From the NCBI RefSeq assembly GCF_018310345.1, contig NZ_JAGXBY010000001.1:186001-250000 (forward strand): a stretch of DNA of 64,000 nt, given 5' to 3'. Below are positions 43,404 through 54,847 of the stretch, in pieces. The position numbers were made by a program, and so were the translations under genes. The notes under the pieces were generated by a model. That model was not told the DNA's origin, made no database searches, and was given only the letters and a program-made list of their open reading frames with translations. Each line of letters starts with the position of its first letter. Within the stretch, counting starts at the first letter, position 1. This stretch comes from Ornithinibacillus massiliensis. Its GTDB lineage: Bacteria > Bacillota > Bacilli > Bacillales > Amphibacillaceae.

Positions 43404-45188
43404 ATGTTTCAATTTCCAAAGCCTAGTATCGAGAGCTTTTTCAGAACGATAAATATCGTCGATTTTGATGTGAATGCGACAGAGGATGAAATTCTTTTCT
43501 CCTCTAATTTAAATGGTTATTACAATGTATGGGCCATGAGACTTGATGAGCGGTACCCTTACCAGTTAACAACTGCCAATCAAATGAATTCCTTTGTAAA
43601 ATATACACCCGGGGGTAACTACTTCTTAACTGGTTACGATACAGACGGAGATGAAAATTATCATATCTATGCAGTCAAAAGCAGTGGAGGAGAACCGGTC
43701 GCAGTGCTAAAAGCTGAGGGAGAAAAGTTTTACTATGGTGATTTGGCGGAAGATGGCCAACATCTCTATTACATAACGAGTGTAGACAATCCCAACTTTT
43801 TAAATATAGGCCGAGTAAATCTGGAGACAGGTGACAAGGAGATTTTGATAAAGGGTGAAAAAGGACCAAGTTATCTGTATTCTGTGAGTCCGGATGAATC
43901 GAGCTTTGCGTTCTCAAAAGAGCTAGGAAATACAAGCTCATTTGGCTATCTCGCTAAGGGTCAGGAGATTATCCCACTTACCCCTTCACAGAAAAAGCCG
44001 CATCGAGTTCGTCAAGTGAAATATCTAACGGATGATCAGGTGTTACTTTTAACCAATTATGAAAGTGAGTTTTACTATTTAGCTAGCTTTGAGATTAGCA
44101 CGAGGACATTTACGAAGCTAGTAGCGTTCGATGGCTACGAATTATCGAATTTAACCGTTGACCGGGAGCGAAATCGTGTCTACTTTGTCGCAGAGCGTGG
44201 TGTAGAGGACCGTTTATATAGATTCGACTTAGCTACAAATGAAGCAACTTTACTAGATAAGCCATTTGATATGGTCAATAAAATAAGGATTGGAAAAAGT
44301 GGCGCCATCTATGCATTAGGTAGGTCAACAATCTTCCCAGCAAACTTATTCGAGTATACCGATACAGGCGGCTGGGAGCAGATAACCCAGCACCGTATCA
44401 TAGGGGTGGATAATGAGGCATTAACAGAGCCTGAGGTGCTTACCTATAATAGCTTTGATGGATTAAAAATCGAAGCACTACACTTTTCACCAAATCCGGA
44501 GCTGGATAATGGGCATACCATCCTATGGCCCCATGGTGGACCACAGCATGCGGTAAGAAAAACCTTTACACCGCTCTTCCAATATTTATGCTCCCAAGGG
44601 TTCAGCGTGTTTGCGCCGAACTTCCGTGGTAGCACTGGCTATGGAGAGAGCTTTATGAGATTAGTAAATAAAGACTGGGGAGGCGGCCCACGCCTGGATA
44701 TCATCGCCGGTATGGACTGGCTAGACCAACAAGGGAAATCTAGTTCGGATAAGTGGTTCTGTATTGGTGGAAGCTATGGAGGATATATGACCTTACTTCT
44801 TCACGGTCGCCATGCAGATCGGTTTAAGGCATTTGTTGATATCTTTGGCCCAAGTAATTTATTTACAACCATTGAGACAGCCCCAGAACATTGGAAGGAA
44901 TCGGATAGAGAGTTAATTGGTGATGTCAACGAGGACCGGGAGAAATTAATAGAAGACTCGCCAATGACTTATATTGACCAGATGACCAAGCCAATGCTAG
45001 TCATTCAAGGTGCCAATGACCCACGCGTTGTGAAGGTAGAATCCGATGTAATCGTCGATGCTATGAAAAAAAGAGGCCAAGACGTCGAATATCTCGTACT
45101 CGAAGACGAGGGCCATGGCTTCTCTAAAACAGAAAATGCCTTAAAGGTTTATTCGTTGATGGTTAGCTTTTTGCGGAAGTATGTGTAG
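43404..45188 (+). CDS. S9-family prolyl oligopeptidase
   Basis: 594 residues. An N-terminal seven-bladed propeller (NLNGYYNVWAMRLDERYPYQ and further WD-like blades) precedes an alpha/beta hydrolase domain. Catalytic triad candidates are S457 in GGSYGGYM, D539 in GANDPRV and H571 in EDEGHGFSK. There is no signal peptide, so it is a cytoplasmic peptidase or acyl-peptide hydrolase. The ATG at 43404 follows GGGGGAA. Confidence 0.92.
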   Translation: MFQFPKPSIESFFRTINIVDFDVNATEDEILFSSNLNGYYNVWAMRLDERYPYQLTTANQMNSFVKYTPGGNYFLTGYDTDGDENYHIYAVKSSGGEPVAVLKAEGEKFYYGDLAEDGQHLYYITSVDNPNFLNIGRVNLETGDKEILIKGEKGPSYLYSVSPDESSFAFSKELGNTSSFGYLAKGQEIIPLTPSQKKPHRVRQVKYLTDDQVLLLTNYESEFYYLASFEISTRTFTKLVAFDGYELSNLTVDRERNRVYFVAERGVEDRLYRFDLATNEATLLDKPFDMVNKIRIGKSGAIYALGRSTIFPANLFEYTDTGGWEQITQHRIIGVDNEALTEPEVLTYNSFDGLKIEALHFSPNPELDNGHTILWPHGGPQHAVRKTFTPLFQYLCSQGFSVFAPNFRGSTGYGESFMRLVNKDWGGGPRLDIIAGMDWLDQQGKSSSDKWFCIGGSYGGYMTLLLHGRHADRFKAFVDIFGPSNLFTTIETAPEHWKESDRELIGDVNEDREKLIEDSPMTYIDQMTKPMLVIQGANDPRVVKVESDVIVDAMKKRGQDVEYLVLEDEGHGFSKTENALKVYSLMVSFLRKYV

Positions 45189-45316
45189 GGTTGGGGAGTG
45201 GTATTTACCACTCTAATGGCGGATGCCAACTAATTGGCAACTTCACACAGGATCAATATTTAGTGATGAATCATCTTAATTACATTAGAAGGCCTCCTTT
45301 TTAACTCTTTAACTAA

Positions 45317-45357
45317 GGTACAATATATTTCCTCTAGTCTAGGAAACATATTGTACC
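45317..45357 (+). promoter_or_regulatory. Large palindrome upstream of the PRD regulator
   Basis: GGTACAATAT and ATATTGTACC (perfect 10 bp) enclose TTTCC/GGAAA. No T-run follows on the plus strand, so it is more likely an operator or RNA element of the regulator gene than a terminator. Confidence 0.5.
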
Positions 45358-45367
45358 CAAATATTGT

Positions 45368-45381
45368 TGAAAGCGTTTTAT
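45368..45381 (+). promoter_or_regulatory. Candidate cre site upstream of the PRD regulator
   Basis: TGAAAGCGTTTTAT matches the CcpA consensus at 12 of 14 positions, 30 bases before the start codon. Confidence 0.55.
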
Positions 45382-45410
45382 GATAGAAAGATACTAGAGG
45401 AGGTGCTACG

Positions 45411-47285
45411 ATGAATACTCGACAACAACATATCTTAAAAGTGCTATTAGAAGGTAAACCCATTACAGGCAATCAATTAGCACTTAAAATTCATGTAACA
45501 TCTCGAACGATTCGAAATGATATTAAAGATATTAATCAACAGTTAAGTAATGCAGGTGCGCGTATTGATGAAGAGAAGTTTAAACAGTTTATTTATAACG
45601 TTTTAGATTTAGATAGGAGCTTCCCAGTTGAACCGGAAGATAGAATTCATTTCTTAGCTAAAAAGTTTCTTCTAAACCCAGATTATATAAAGGTAGAAGA
45701 ATTGGCGGATGAGCTATATGTTAGTAAATCGACTCTAAAGAACCATATAAAGGATGTTAAGGTTGTCTTACAGCAGTATGATTTGCAGTTAACGCAAAGA
45801 CCTAAGTATGGGTTAAAACTTATTGGTACAGAAAGTAATATAAGGTTTGCCATTTCCGAGCTATTGTTTCAACATTCTCCCCAAATGAAAGATGAATTTA
45901 GTCATCAACCATGGCTGTTATCAGCAGAAAAAATGGAATTAATACGTGAATCGGTTTTAAGAGAATTAAAGTCGTTTAAATTCAACTTATCGGATATTTC
46001 GTTACATAATTTAGTTGTACATATTGCCATAGCCTATAAACGAATAAAAAGCGGGAAATATGTGGAAAGCTTAAAAGACATTGAAGATGATATACAAAGC
46101 AAAAAAGAATATGAGGTAGCCCAAAGTATTATTAAATGTATAGAGCAAAAGTTGCATACCACTTTTCCAAAGGTAGAAATTTTGTATGTGGCGATGCATT
46201 TATTAGGTACAAGGCTTCTTTTAAATCATAAGCAGTCGGAATTAATTAGTAACTTTGATCAACGTATCTTAAAAACGGTAGAACGTTTAATAGATCAAGT
46301 TGATGAACAGTTGAATCTAGGTATTAAGCATGACAAAGAATTGTTTGCGGCAATTGCGCTTCACTTAAAACCTGCAATCCATCGCTTTAAACACAATATG
46401 AATATACGGAATCCAATGTTAGAAGCGATAATAGTAAATTACCCCATTGCATTTGATGCAGCAATTATAGCAGGGAAAGTTATTGAAAAAGATTTTGATA
46501 TCGAAATAAATGAAAATGAGATAGGATACATTGCACTACATATTGGTGCAGCACTTGAGAGATCGAAGCTGAATAAAAAACCAAAGCGGTGTCTGATTGT
46601 TTGTACTACCGGTCTTGGAAGTTCACAATTATTGCTGTATAAAATGAGGGCCAAATTCGGTAATAAATTGACCATTATAGGTGCAACCGAGTTACATAAC
46701 CTCCCAAATTATGAGGAAGATGCTATAGATTTTATCGTTAGTACGGTTCCCCTACCGGAGGATTTAACGATCCCTCATGTAGTAGTAAGCACGATGTTAG
46801 ATGATGGTGAACTCAGCAAGCTTGAATTTGTAATTGGCGATTTTAAAGAGTCTGTTATTGATTCTTACGTAAAAGAAGAGTTAATCTATCCTAACTTAGC
46901 TTGTGAACCTTCTGAAGAAGTGATTAATTATTTAGGTAATGAGCTTATTCAAAAAGGAATGGCTGAAAAGGGAATCGTGAGCTCTGTCCTCCAACGAGAG
47001 GATGCCGCGTCAACTAGTTATGGTAATCTCGTTGCAGTACCACACCCACTAGTGGCCCAATCCCCCTATACGTTTTGGACAATAGCTACTTTAGAAAAGC
47101 CAATTGATTGGGGTAAAAACAAAGTACAATTTGTATGCCTGCTTCATGTTGCTGATGAAAATAAAGAAGAGTTAAAACCGATGTACGAGGCACTTCTTCA
47201 ACTGATTGATAATCATGAGATTGTTCAAAAACTTGTTTCGGCTAAGGATTCTTCTACAATAATGAACATAATCAAGAGAATGTAG
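45411..47285 (+). CDS. licR: PRD-domain transcriptional activator (LicR-like)
   Basis: 624 residues. Two N-terminal HTHs (PITGNQLALKIHVTSRTIRN and ELADELYVSKSTLKNHIKD), PRD1 around 190-290, PRD2 around 300-400 (IALHLKPAIHRF, GYIALHIGAALERS), an EIIB-like domain (CLIVCTTGLGSSQLLLYKM) and an EIIA-like domain with His in VAVPHPLVAQS. Its PTS-phosphorylation state would control the beta-glucoside PTS operon downstream. After NAGARI the sequence jumps directly to DEEKFKQF. The roughly 14-residue wing usual in the first HTH appears to be missing, possibly weakening DNA binding. Confidence 0.9.
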   Translation: MNTRQQHILKVLLEGKPITGNQLALKIHVTSRTIRNDIKDINQQLSNAGARIDEEKFKQFIYNVLDLDRSFPVEPEDRIHFLAKKFLLNPDYIKVEELADELYVSKSTLKNHIKDVKVVLQQYDLQLTQRPKYGLKLIGTESNIRFAISELLFQHSPQMKDEFSHQPWLLSAEKMELIRESVLRELKSFKFNLSDISLHNLVVHIAIAYKRIKSGKYVESLKDIEDDIQSKKEYEVAQSIIKCIEQKLHTTFPKVEILYVAMHLLGTRLLLNHKQSELISNFDQRILKTVERLIDQVDEQLNLGIKHDKELFAAIALHLKPAIHRFKHNMNIRNPMLEAIIVNYPIAFDAAIIAGKVIEKDFDIEINENEIGYIALHIGAALERSKLNKKPKRCLIVCTTGLGSSQLLLYKMRAKFGNKLTIIGATELHNLPNYEEDAIDFIVSTVPLPEDLTIPHVVVSTMLDDGELSKLEFVIGDFKESVIDSYVKEELIYPNLACEPSEEVINYLGNELIQKGMAEKGIVSSVLQREDAASTSYGNLVAVPHPLVAQSPYTFWTIATLEKPIDWGKNKVQFVCLLHVADENKEELKPMYEALLQLIDNHEIVQKLVSAKDSSTIMNIIKRM

Positions 47286-47485
47286 TTTAATAGCTACATT
47301 CTTTTTTAATGGTTAGAGCTCAGAAATAACAAAGGCTTAGATTTGGCAATGGTGTTCTAGGATTGCAGTATTTGGAATCGCGCTTACGGTGGTTGAGCAT
47401 TAGCTTTTCACGTATATTTCCAGATGTTGATGATATTTTGTGAGCAAATTCTTTCCGTTTATTGTGGAAAAAGGTTGACTTTTAA

Positions 47486-47499
47486 TGGAAGCGTTTCAG
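47486..47499 (+). promoter_or_regulatory. Candidate cre site in the PTS operon promoter
   Basis: TGGAAGCGTTTCAG shares the AAGCGTTT core with CcpA sites (11 of 14) and lies 50 bases upstream of the first PTS gene, in the presumed promoter. Confidence 0.45.
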
Positions 47500-47546
47500 T
47501 TATATAGTTTAGACAAGGTATAAATTTAGCACAAGAGGGTGACGAT

Positions 47547-47858
47547 TTGGAAAATCAAGAGGTAATCATGGGGATAATTATTCACGGTGGAAATGCTAGA
47601 AGCTCTGCTATGAGAGCAATAGCTGAGGCGAAAAATGCAAATTTTGGAGAAGCTGAGAAATTAATAGAAGAATCCAATGAGGAATTAAACAAAGCCCACC
47701 GCATACAAACAGACTTGATTCAAGCGGAATCGAGAGGCGAAAAGACAGAGATCTCTTTACTCATGGTTCATGCACAAGATCACCTCATGAATGCAATGAC
47801 TGTAAGAGATTTAGCAATAGAAATTATCGATTTAACAAAGAAAACAATTAATATCTAG
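47547..47858 (+). CDS. PTS lactose/cellobiose-family EIIA
   Basis: 103 residues starting at TTG with AGAGGGTG upstream. Three-helix EIIA of the lactose/cellobiose family (MGIIIHGGNARSSAMRAIAE; active His in LLMVHAQDHLMNAM). It receives phosphate from HPr and passes it to EIIB encoded next. Confidence 0.93.
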   Translation: MENQEVIMGIIIHGGNARSSAMRAIAEAKNANFGEAEKLIEESNEELNKAHRIQTDLIQAESRGEKTEISLLMVHAQDHLMNAMTVRDLAIEIIDLTKKTINI

Positions 47859-47870
47859 GAGGAATTGAAA

Positions 47871-48182
47871 ATGAAAAATATCTTATTAGTTTGTGCAGCG
47901 GGAATGTCTACAAGCATGCTGGTGAATAAGATGGAACAAGCCGCAGTTGAAAATAATGTAGAGGTTAGTATTAGAGCGACTTCCGGTGGGGATATAAAAA
48001 AATATATTGATGAGGCTGATGTACTATTACTTGGCCCACAAGTCTCCTATTTGAAAAATGACTACAAAAAGCAATTTGAACCGCAAGGAATTCCAGTAGA
48101 AGTAATTAATAGTATTGATTATGGAACAATGAATGGTGAAAAGGTTTTAAATTGGGCGTTGGATTTAATCAATTCTAAATAA
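47871..48182 (+). CDS. PTS lactose/cellobiose-family EIIB
   Basis: 103 residues. P-loop with the phosphorylated Cys at position 8 (LLVCAAGMSTSMLV), LLGPQVSYLKNDYKKQ. The ATG at 47871 follows AGGAGGA; a TTG two codons earlier is an alternative. Confidence 0.94.
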   Translation: MKNILLVCAAGMSTSMLVNKMEQAAVENNVEVSIRATSGGDIKKYIDEADVLLLGPQVSYLKNDYKKQFEPQGIPVEVINSIDYGTMNGEKVLNWALDLINSK

Positions 48183-48240
48183 AAGTAGAATATGTAGGTT
48201 AAATCCTTTAAATTACTTTTGAAGGAATGGAGTGTCATAT

Positions 48241-49512
48241 ATGAGTACGCGTACAGATGCTATACAAGGGAATTTACAGCGTATAGCAGGAAAAATAGGA
48301 GAAAATAGATATTTAAAATCAGTATCAGAGGGATTACTTTTAGCATTACCAGTTATTATTATAGGTGCGCTTTCTATTTTAATTTCAAATATAAATTTGG
48401 AAGCATACCAAAATTTCATTACAGAAACAGGGCTGAAAACAGTATTGTCTCTACCTTCTTCTGTAACGATTTCCTTGATTGCTCTTTATGCCGTTTTTTG
48501 TATAGCATATAGACTTGCAACTCTATTTAATCAAGATGGAGTTGTTGCTGGTATTATTGCATTAATTTGTTTCCTAGTTTTAACGCCCTTTGCGACATTG
48601 GATGATGCAAGTGTGATACCTGTACAATTTCTCGGAGCTCAAGGTCTTTTTGTCGCAATTATAGTAGGATTATTATCTGCTAGAATTTATGTATTTATCG
48701 TGGAAAAGGGCTGGACTATAAAAATGCCATCTGGTGTACCACCAACCGTTGAAAAAACTTTTGGGGGATTATTACCAGGAATTATGATTGTAACGCTCTT
48801 TACAATCATTAGTGGACTGTTTACATTAACAAAGTTTGAAAGTGCCCATGAGTTTGTTTATTCATTTATTCAAACTCCATTACAAAATCTGGGTGGAGGA
48901 TTCTGGTCAATGGTTATCCTTGTTATCATTATCCATACGCTTTGGCTTTTTGGGATTCACGGGACGCTAGCAATTTTACCTATCCTTTACGGAGTCTGGA
49001 TACCATTAGGACTAGAAAACCTAGATGCTATTGCTGCAGGTAATCCACCTGAAAACATTGTAAACACTGGTTTTCTAGCTGTGTTAATCATTATAGGAGG
49101 AGCTGGCGCAACGCTAGCACTTACCCTACTTTTAGCGTTCTTTGCTAAAAGTAAACGATATAAAACACTAGGTAGATTAGCCTTACCTCCAGCGTTCTTT
49201 AATATTAATGAACCAGTCATATTTGGACTACCTATCGTACTAAATCCATATCTGGCTATACCATTTGTTGTAGCACCTTTAACGAATGCCATTATTTCCT
49301 ATTCATTGATGAAGTTCGGCGTATTTCCACTGGTCAACGGTCTCCATATGCCGCTTGGAACACCAGTATTTGTGAACTCTATTTTAGCAGGCGCTGTGTC
49401 CTTGATCTTGCTTCAGGTAATCCTGATCATCATTGATATACTCATATATTTACCTTTCTTTAAAATACTAGACAAAAAGGCGCTAGAAGAAGAACAATCT
49501 AATGCAGCCTAG
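48241..49512 (+). CDS. PTS lactose/cellobiose-family EIIC permease
   Basis: 423 residues, about ten membrane helices, EIIC of the cellobiose/lichenan type. Landmarks are LPVIIIGALSILI, TLWLFGIHGTLAILPILYG, FFNINEPVIFGLPIVLNPYL and PLVNGLHMPLGTPVF. It imports and phosphorylates a beta-linked disaccharide. ATG at 48241 is chosen over the upstream GTG, which lies in the binding site. Confidence 0.95.
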   Translation: MSTRTDAIQGNLQRIAGKIGENRYLKSVSEGLLLALPVIIIGALSILISNINLEAYQNFITETGLKTVLSLPSSVTISLIALYAVFCIAYRLATLFNQDGVVAGIIALICFLVLTPFATLDDASVIPVQFLGAQGLFVAIIVGLLSARIYVFIVEKGWTIKMPSGVPPTVEKTFGGLLPGIMIVTLFTIISGLFTLTKFESAHEFVYSFIQTPLQNLGGGFWSMVILVIIIHTLWLFGIHGTLAILPILYGVWIPLGLENLDAIAAGNPPENIVNTGFLAVLIIIGGAGATLALTLLLAFFAKSKRYKTLGRLALPPAFFNINEPVIFGLPIVLNPYLAIPFVVAPLTNAIISYSLMKFGVFPLVNGLHMPLGTPVFVNSILAGAVSLILLQVILIIIDILIYLPFFKILDKKALEEEQSNAA

Positions 49513-49520
49513 ATTAATAG

Positions 49521-50984
<1,464 letters not shown>

Positions 50985-50993
50985 CCCAATAAA

Positions 50994-51030
50994 CCCCTGT
51001 AGGTTATGCGACCTATAGGGGCTATTTTTA
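50994..51030 (+). terminator. Intrinsic terminator of the PTS operon
   Basis: CCCCTGTAGGT pairs with ACCTATAGGGG (11 bp, one G-U), followed by TATTTTTA. Confidence 0.8.
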
Positions 51031-51069
51031 TATACCTAGTTTGCTCTTTTTTACTTAATCTATCTTCCA

Positions 51070-51136
51070 AAATGGCGATGGATTTTATCAAATCCTGAAA
51101 CACCCCCTCCAAATCCTGAAGAATATGTCAACTAGG
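51070..51136 (+). repeat. 21-bp-period dispersed repeat, copy 1 (two units)
   Basis: Contains AAATCCTGA at 51090 and 51111 and the shared end GAATATGTCAACTAG. The same element occurs at 60721 and 61955 with four units each. Confidence 0.8.
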
Positions 51137-51205
51137 CTGCCACGCTGCGGGTTCAAAAACAAAATGTTCGCACACCCCCCAAGCGTTCCTCCACCACCAA
51201 TTAAC

Positions 51206-51375
51206 GAAATCGGTTTCCTTAAAAATGAGGAGACTCCAACTATTAATTATCTAAACTTTACTACTTTTATTAAAAATTCCTAAAAAAACATATTGATTTT
51301 TAAAAAAGTAAGCACTATAATTCTTTGTAAGCGGTTACTTATTTATTTTTTTGAATTCTATAGAAACCGGTTTCC
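51206..51375 (+). promoter_or_regulatory. Promoter and LacI-type operators of the ABC beta-glucoside operon
   Basis: TTGATT, a 17-base spacer and TATAAT (51293-51321) form the promoter. GTAAGCGGTTAC follows at 51327-51338, a near-palindromic LacI/cre-type site. GAAACCGGTTTCC (51363-51375, core a perfect palindrome) and a near copy GAAATCGGTTTCC (51206-51218) bracket the promoter about 157 bases apart, suggesting looping by the LacI-family regulator encoded downstream. Confidence 0.65.
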
Positions 51376-51460
51376 TTAGTCGTGTATAGGAGGTGTCCAT
51401 TTCTAGAGTGAATCAAGAGGGTTTTACAAACTATTAAACTAATTATAGGGGGTTATATCG

Positions 51461-52762
51461 TTGAAAAGTTTTAAACATATTGCTGTGTTTGGATTATTAG
51501 CTTTGCTTGTGGTTTCTTTAGTGGCTTGTAGTGGTGATGGTGATAAAGAGGCAAGTGGTGATAAGAATAGTAATTCGAACGAGGAAATTACGCTAGACTT
51601 CTGGACGTTTGGTGCAACTGGTTATGAGGATTTAGCAAAAGAATACGAGGATCAAAACCCAAATATTAAAATTAAAGTGAAATCATCCGAAACTGCAGAC
51701 CATCATGATGCACTCTTCACCTCATTATCTGCTGGAAGTGGTGCACCGGATATTGCGATGCTAGAAATTGATCAATTCGATCGTTTTAAGGTTGCCCAGG
51801 ATCGTTTTGAGAACTTGTATGACCTTGGTGCGAATGATGTAAAGGATCAGTACTTAGATTGGAAATGGGAAAGTGGAGAGAATGTGGATAGAGATTTCTT
51901 GTTTGGCCTTCCAACAGATATCGGTCCGAAAGCATTATACTATCGAACCGATTTATTTGAGCAAGCAGGACTACCAACAGATCCAGAAGAGGTGGAAGCT
52001 TTAATTAACTCACCTAAGGCGTTTGAAGAGGCTGGGTTAAAGGTTAAAGAAGCAACGGGAATGCCATTTGTGGATAGTATTGAAATGGCCTTTAGAGCGT
52101 ATTTAGATGCAGCAGAAACAGCTTATTTAACTCCAGATAATGAATTGAATCTTGGAGCAGATAGTGAAGTCAAAAAGGCATATGACTATGCGGTTCATCT
52201 GAATGACCTGGGAATAGTTGGTAAATATGAAATGTGGAGCCCAGAGTGGGCGAATGCGGTGAACAAGGGTGAATTTGCTGCGGAACTAGGTGCAGGCTGG
52301 TTGAAAGGCTGGATGGAAGGAAATGCACCGGAAGCTGTTGGTAAATGGAAGGTAGCGACATTACCTACTGAGTTCGCTGCAAATTGGGGTGGATCATATA
52401 TCGCAATCCCAAGTGAAACTAAGCATGCACAAGAGGCATATGATTTTATTGAATGGCTTGTATCACCAGAAAATCAATTAAAATCATTCCAAAGCCATGG
52501 ATTATTCCCTTCCGCTCATTCAGTCTATGAGATGGAAGAATTCACATCGAATGAAGATGAATTCTTTGGCTCTCAGGCAACAGCTCCAGTATTTGCTAAG
52601 GCTGCCCAAGACATTACGGGGATCGGATACAAAGGGGAAAAATACTTCCCTGTTCATAACGAAATCTTAAATGCACTGAAAAATGTGCAAAACAATAATG
52701 CAGATCCAGAGAAAGAGTGGGAAGCAGCTGTAAAACGTGCCGAGGATTTAATGAAACGTTAA
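51461..52762 (+). CDS. ABC transporter sugar-binding lipoprotein
   Basis: 433 residues from TTG with GGGGG upstream. Lipobox LVAC with the lipidated Cys at 23, then the extracellular solute-binding fold of the maltose/oligosaccharide type (ITLDFWTFGATGYEDLAKEY, SAGSGAPDIAMLEIDQF, ELGAGWLKGWMEGN, AANWGGSYIAIPSETKH). It delivers sugar to the two permeases downstream. No ATPase gene is in the cluster, so a shared MsmX-type ATPase is expected. Confidence 0.94.
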   Translation: MKSFKHIAVFGLLALLVVSLVACSGDGDKEASGDKNSNSNEEITLDFWTFGATGYEDLAKEYEDQNPNIKIKVKSSETADHHDALFTSLSAGSGAPDIAMLEIDQFDRFKVAQDRFENLYDLGANDVKDQYLDWKWESGENVDRDFLFGLPTDIGPKALYYRTDLFEQAGLPTDPEEVEALINSPKAFEEAGLKVKEATGMPFVDSIEMAFRAYLDAAETAYLTPDNELNLGADSEVKKAYDYAVHLNDLGIVGKYEMWSPEWANAVNKGEFAAELGAGWLKGWMEGNAPEAVGKWKVATLPTEFAANWGGSYIAIPSETKHAQEAYDFIEWLVSPENQLKSFQSHGLFPSAHSVYEMEEFTSNEDEFFGSQATAPVFAKAAQDITGIGYKGEKYFPVHNEILNALKNVQNNNADPEKEWEAAVKRAEDLMKR

Positions 52763-52955
52763 TCTATTAAACTCTGAAGACTAAAGGTATGATAGCGAAC
52801 GAAACAAATAGTAATGGTCGGTTTACCGAGACAAGCCTTTTGCAAAACAGGGATGGAAGGAGTAAGCCGGCCACCTTTTTACAAGACCCAGAAAAAACTA
52901 CGTTAGGAACGCCTAAAGGCACGGTACTATTTTGAAATGGAAAAGAGGCGTGAAC

Positions 52956-53909
52956 ATGAATTCTGCCAGTAAGAAAGAAGCTATAGGGAAAAAGAAGAAA
53001 AATAGGTCTGAAGAAAAGAAGGACATGATTTCGGGTTATTTGTATATAGCGCCTTTCTTTATTATTTTTGCACTTATTGGTCTATATCCTGCGCTTTTTA
53101 GCTTTTACTTAGCTTTTCAGAAGTGGAATGGCTTAAGTCCAATGACCTTTAATGGGTTAGCTAATTTTGAGCTCGTACTGACTGATCCGCTGTTTTGGAA
53201 ATCGGTTTACAACACGATTATCATGGGGATTATGGGAACGGCTCCACAATTAGTTGTCGGACTTATTCTAGCCTATTTATTAAATTTGGCATTTCTTAAG
53301 TTTAAGAGCTTCTTCCGAGTAACGATATTTATGCCATATTTAACCTCAATGGTTGCCGTGGCACTTATATTTAGTGTGCTATTCAGTAATCATGATTCAT
53401 CTTTTGCTAATTATGTGTTAACGAATCTTTTTGGACTCGACCCGGTCTCTTGGGCTGCCTCTGAATGGGGAACCAAGATTGCCATATCGCTTATGGTGTT
53501 TTGGAGATGGGTTGGATATAACACAATCATTTATTTAGCCGGGATTCAAAGTATACCGAATGACTTATATGAAGCGGCAACTGTGGATGGTGCTAATAAG
53601 TTTCAGCAGCTTTGGTATATTACGATTCCGATGATGAAGCCTTTTATTATCTTGACTGTATTTACATCAACCGTTGGCGCGATGCAGTTATTCTCTGAAC
53701 CAACTGTATTCTTAGGGGCTGATGCTTTCACAAGGGATGAAGCGATGACAATTGTTATGTACTTATATCGTGATGCCTTTAGATTGCAGTCCTTTGGAAC
53801 GGCATCTGCAACAGCGATTATTCTGTTAGTTATCATTACGATATTTGCTGTAATTAATCTAAGATTGACGCAAGGATTTGGAAGGAAAAAGCGAGGTGTT
53901 CATAAATGA
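52956..53909 (+). CDS. ABC sugar transporter permease (MalF-type)
   Basis: 317 residues, six membrane helices, with the cytoplasmic EAA loop EAATVDGANKFQQLWYITIP that contacts the ATPase. The ATG at 52956 follows AGAGGCG. Its end overlaps the next permease by four bases. Confidence 0.94.
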   Translation: MNSASKKEAIGKKKKNRSEEKKDMISGYLYIAPFFIIFALIGLYPALFSFYLAFQKWNGLSPMTFNGLANFELVLTDPLFWKSVYNTIIMGIMGTAPQLVVGLILAYLLNLAFLKFKSFFRVTIFMPYLTSMVAVALIFSVLFSNHDSSFANYVLTNLFGLDPVSWAASEWGTKIAISLMVFWRWVGYNTIIYLAGIQSIPNDLYEAATVDGANKFQQLWYITIPMMKPFIILTVFTSTVGAMQLFSEPTVFLGADAFTRDEAMTIVMYLYRDAFRLQSFGTASATAIILLVIITIFAVINLRLTQGFGRKKRGVHK

Positions 53910-54754
53910 GTAATCGCATAAACAAAAATCGCAAAAAGCTATCGTTCAGTAAACTATCCATTTACTCATTTTTATTCATTGCTTCCATCCTTTCTCTTTT
54001 TCCTTTTTATTGGATGTTTGTTATGGCGACACGACCAAGTGCTGCCTATAATTCTATTCCACCAACCCTTACACCAGGAGATATGCTAGTTGAGAACTTT
54101 AAAAAGGTATTAAATCAAATTGATTTCTTTGGTGGAATGTGGAATTCATTTGTATTGTGTGCGGTTGTTACGATTGTGGTTCTATTCATTAGCTCCCTAG
54201 CTGGCTTTGCTTTTGCCAAGTTTAAGTTCCCGGGGAAGAATTTTCTGTTTGTCGCGATCTTAGTAACGATGATTATTCCTCCACAGCTAGGGTTAATTCC
54301 GCAATACTTTCTAATTTCGAATGCAGGACTCCTTGATACCTTACCAGGGGTCATGATTTTGTTCTTTTTAAATCCGTTAGGGATATTCTTGATGCGCCAA
54401 TATATTTCAGGAGCAGTTCCGGATGAACTAATCGAGGCTGCGAAATTAGATGGATGCTCGAATTTCCGCATTTACTGGAGAATTGTCCTACCGATTATCC
54501 TACCAGCATTTGCAACGCTTGGAATCATTGTCTTTACGGCGGTTTGGGGAGAATTTTTATGGCAGTTTACGATTTTAAGAGACCCAGACATGTATACGAT
54601 TCAAGTGGCATTAGCACAATTAAGCAATACGAATAATGTGGACTTCGGGATGATTATGTCTGGCGTATTCTGGGCGACTGTTCCGTTACTAGTCATTTTC
54701 TTACTATTTAACCGATTATTTATTTCTAGTATTACTGAAGGATCCGTAAAATAA
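53906..54754 (+). CDS. ABC sugar transporter permease (MalG-type)
   Basis: 282 residues, six membrane helices, EAA loop EAAKLDGCSNFRIYWRIVLP, and FPFYWMFVMATRP after the first helix as in MalG relatives. It starts within the stop of the previous gene (ATGA overlap). Confidence 0.94.
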   Translation: MSNRINKNRKKLSFSKLSIYSFLFIASILSLFPFYWMFVMATRPSAAYNSIPPTLTPGDMLVENFKKVLNQIDFFGGMWNSFVLCAVVTIVVLFISSLAGFAFAKFKFPGKNFLFVAILVTMIIPPQLGLIPQYFLISNAGLLDTLPGVMILFFLNPLGIFLMRQYISGAVPDELIEAAKLDGCSNFRIYWRIVLPIILPAFATLGIIVFTAVWGEFLWQFTILRDPDMYTIQVALAQLSNTNNVDFGMIMSGVFWATVPLLVIFLLFNRLFISSITEGSVK

Positions 54755-54847
54755 TTTATTTTTCCTGCCTGGCTATTGTATCACTCTATGACTCTTAGTA
54801 ATCTAGCAGTAGGAAATATATATCAAGGAATTAGAGGAGATTATACG

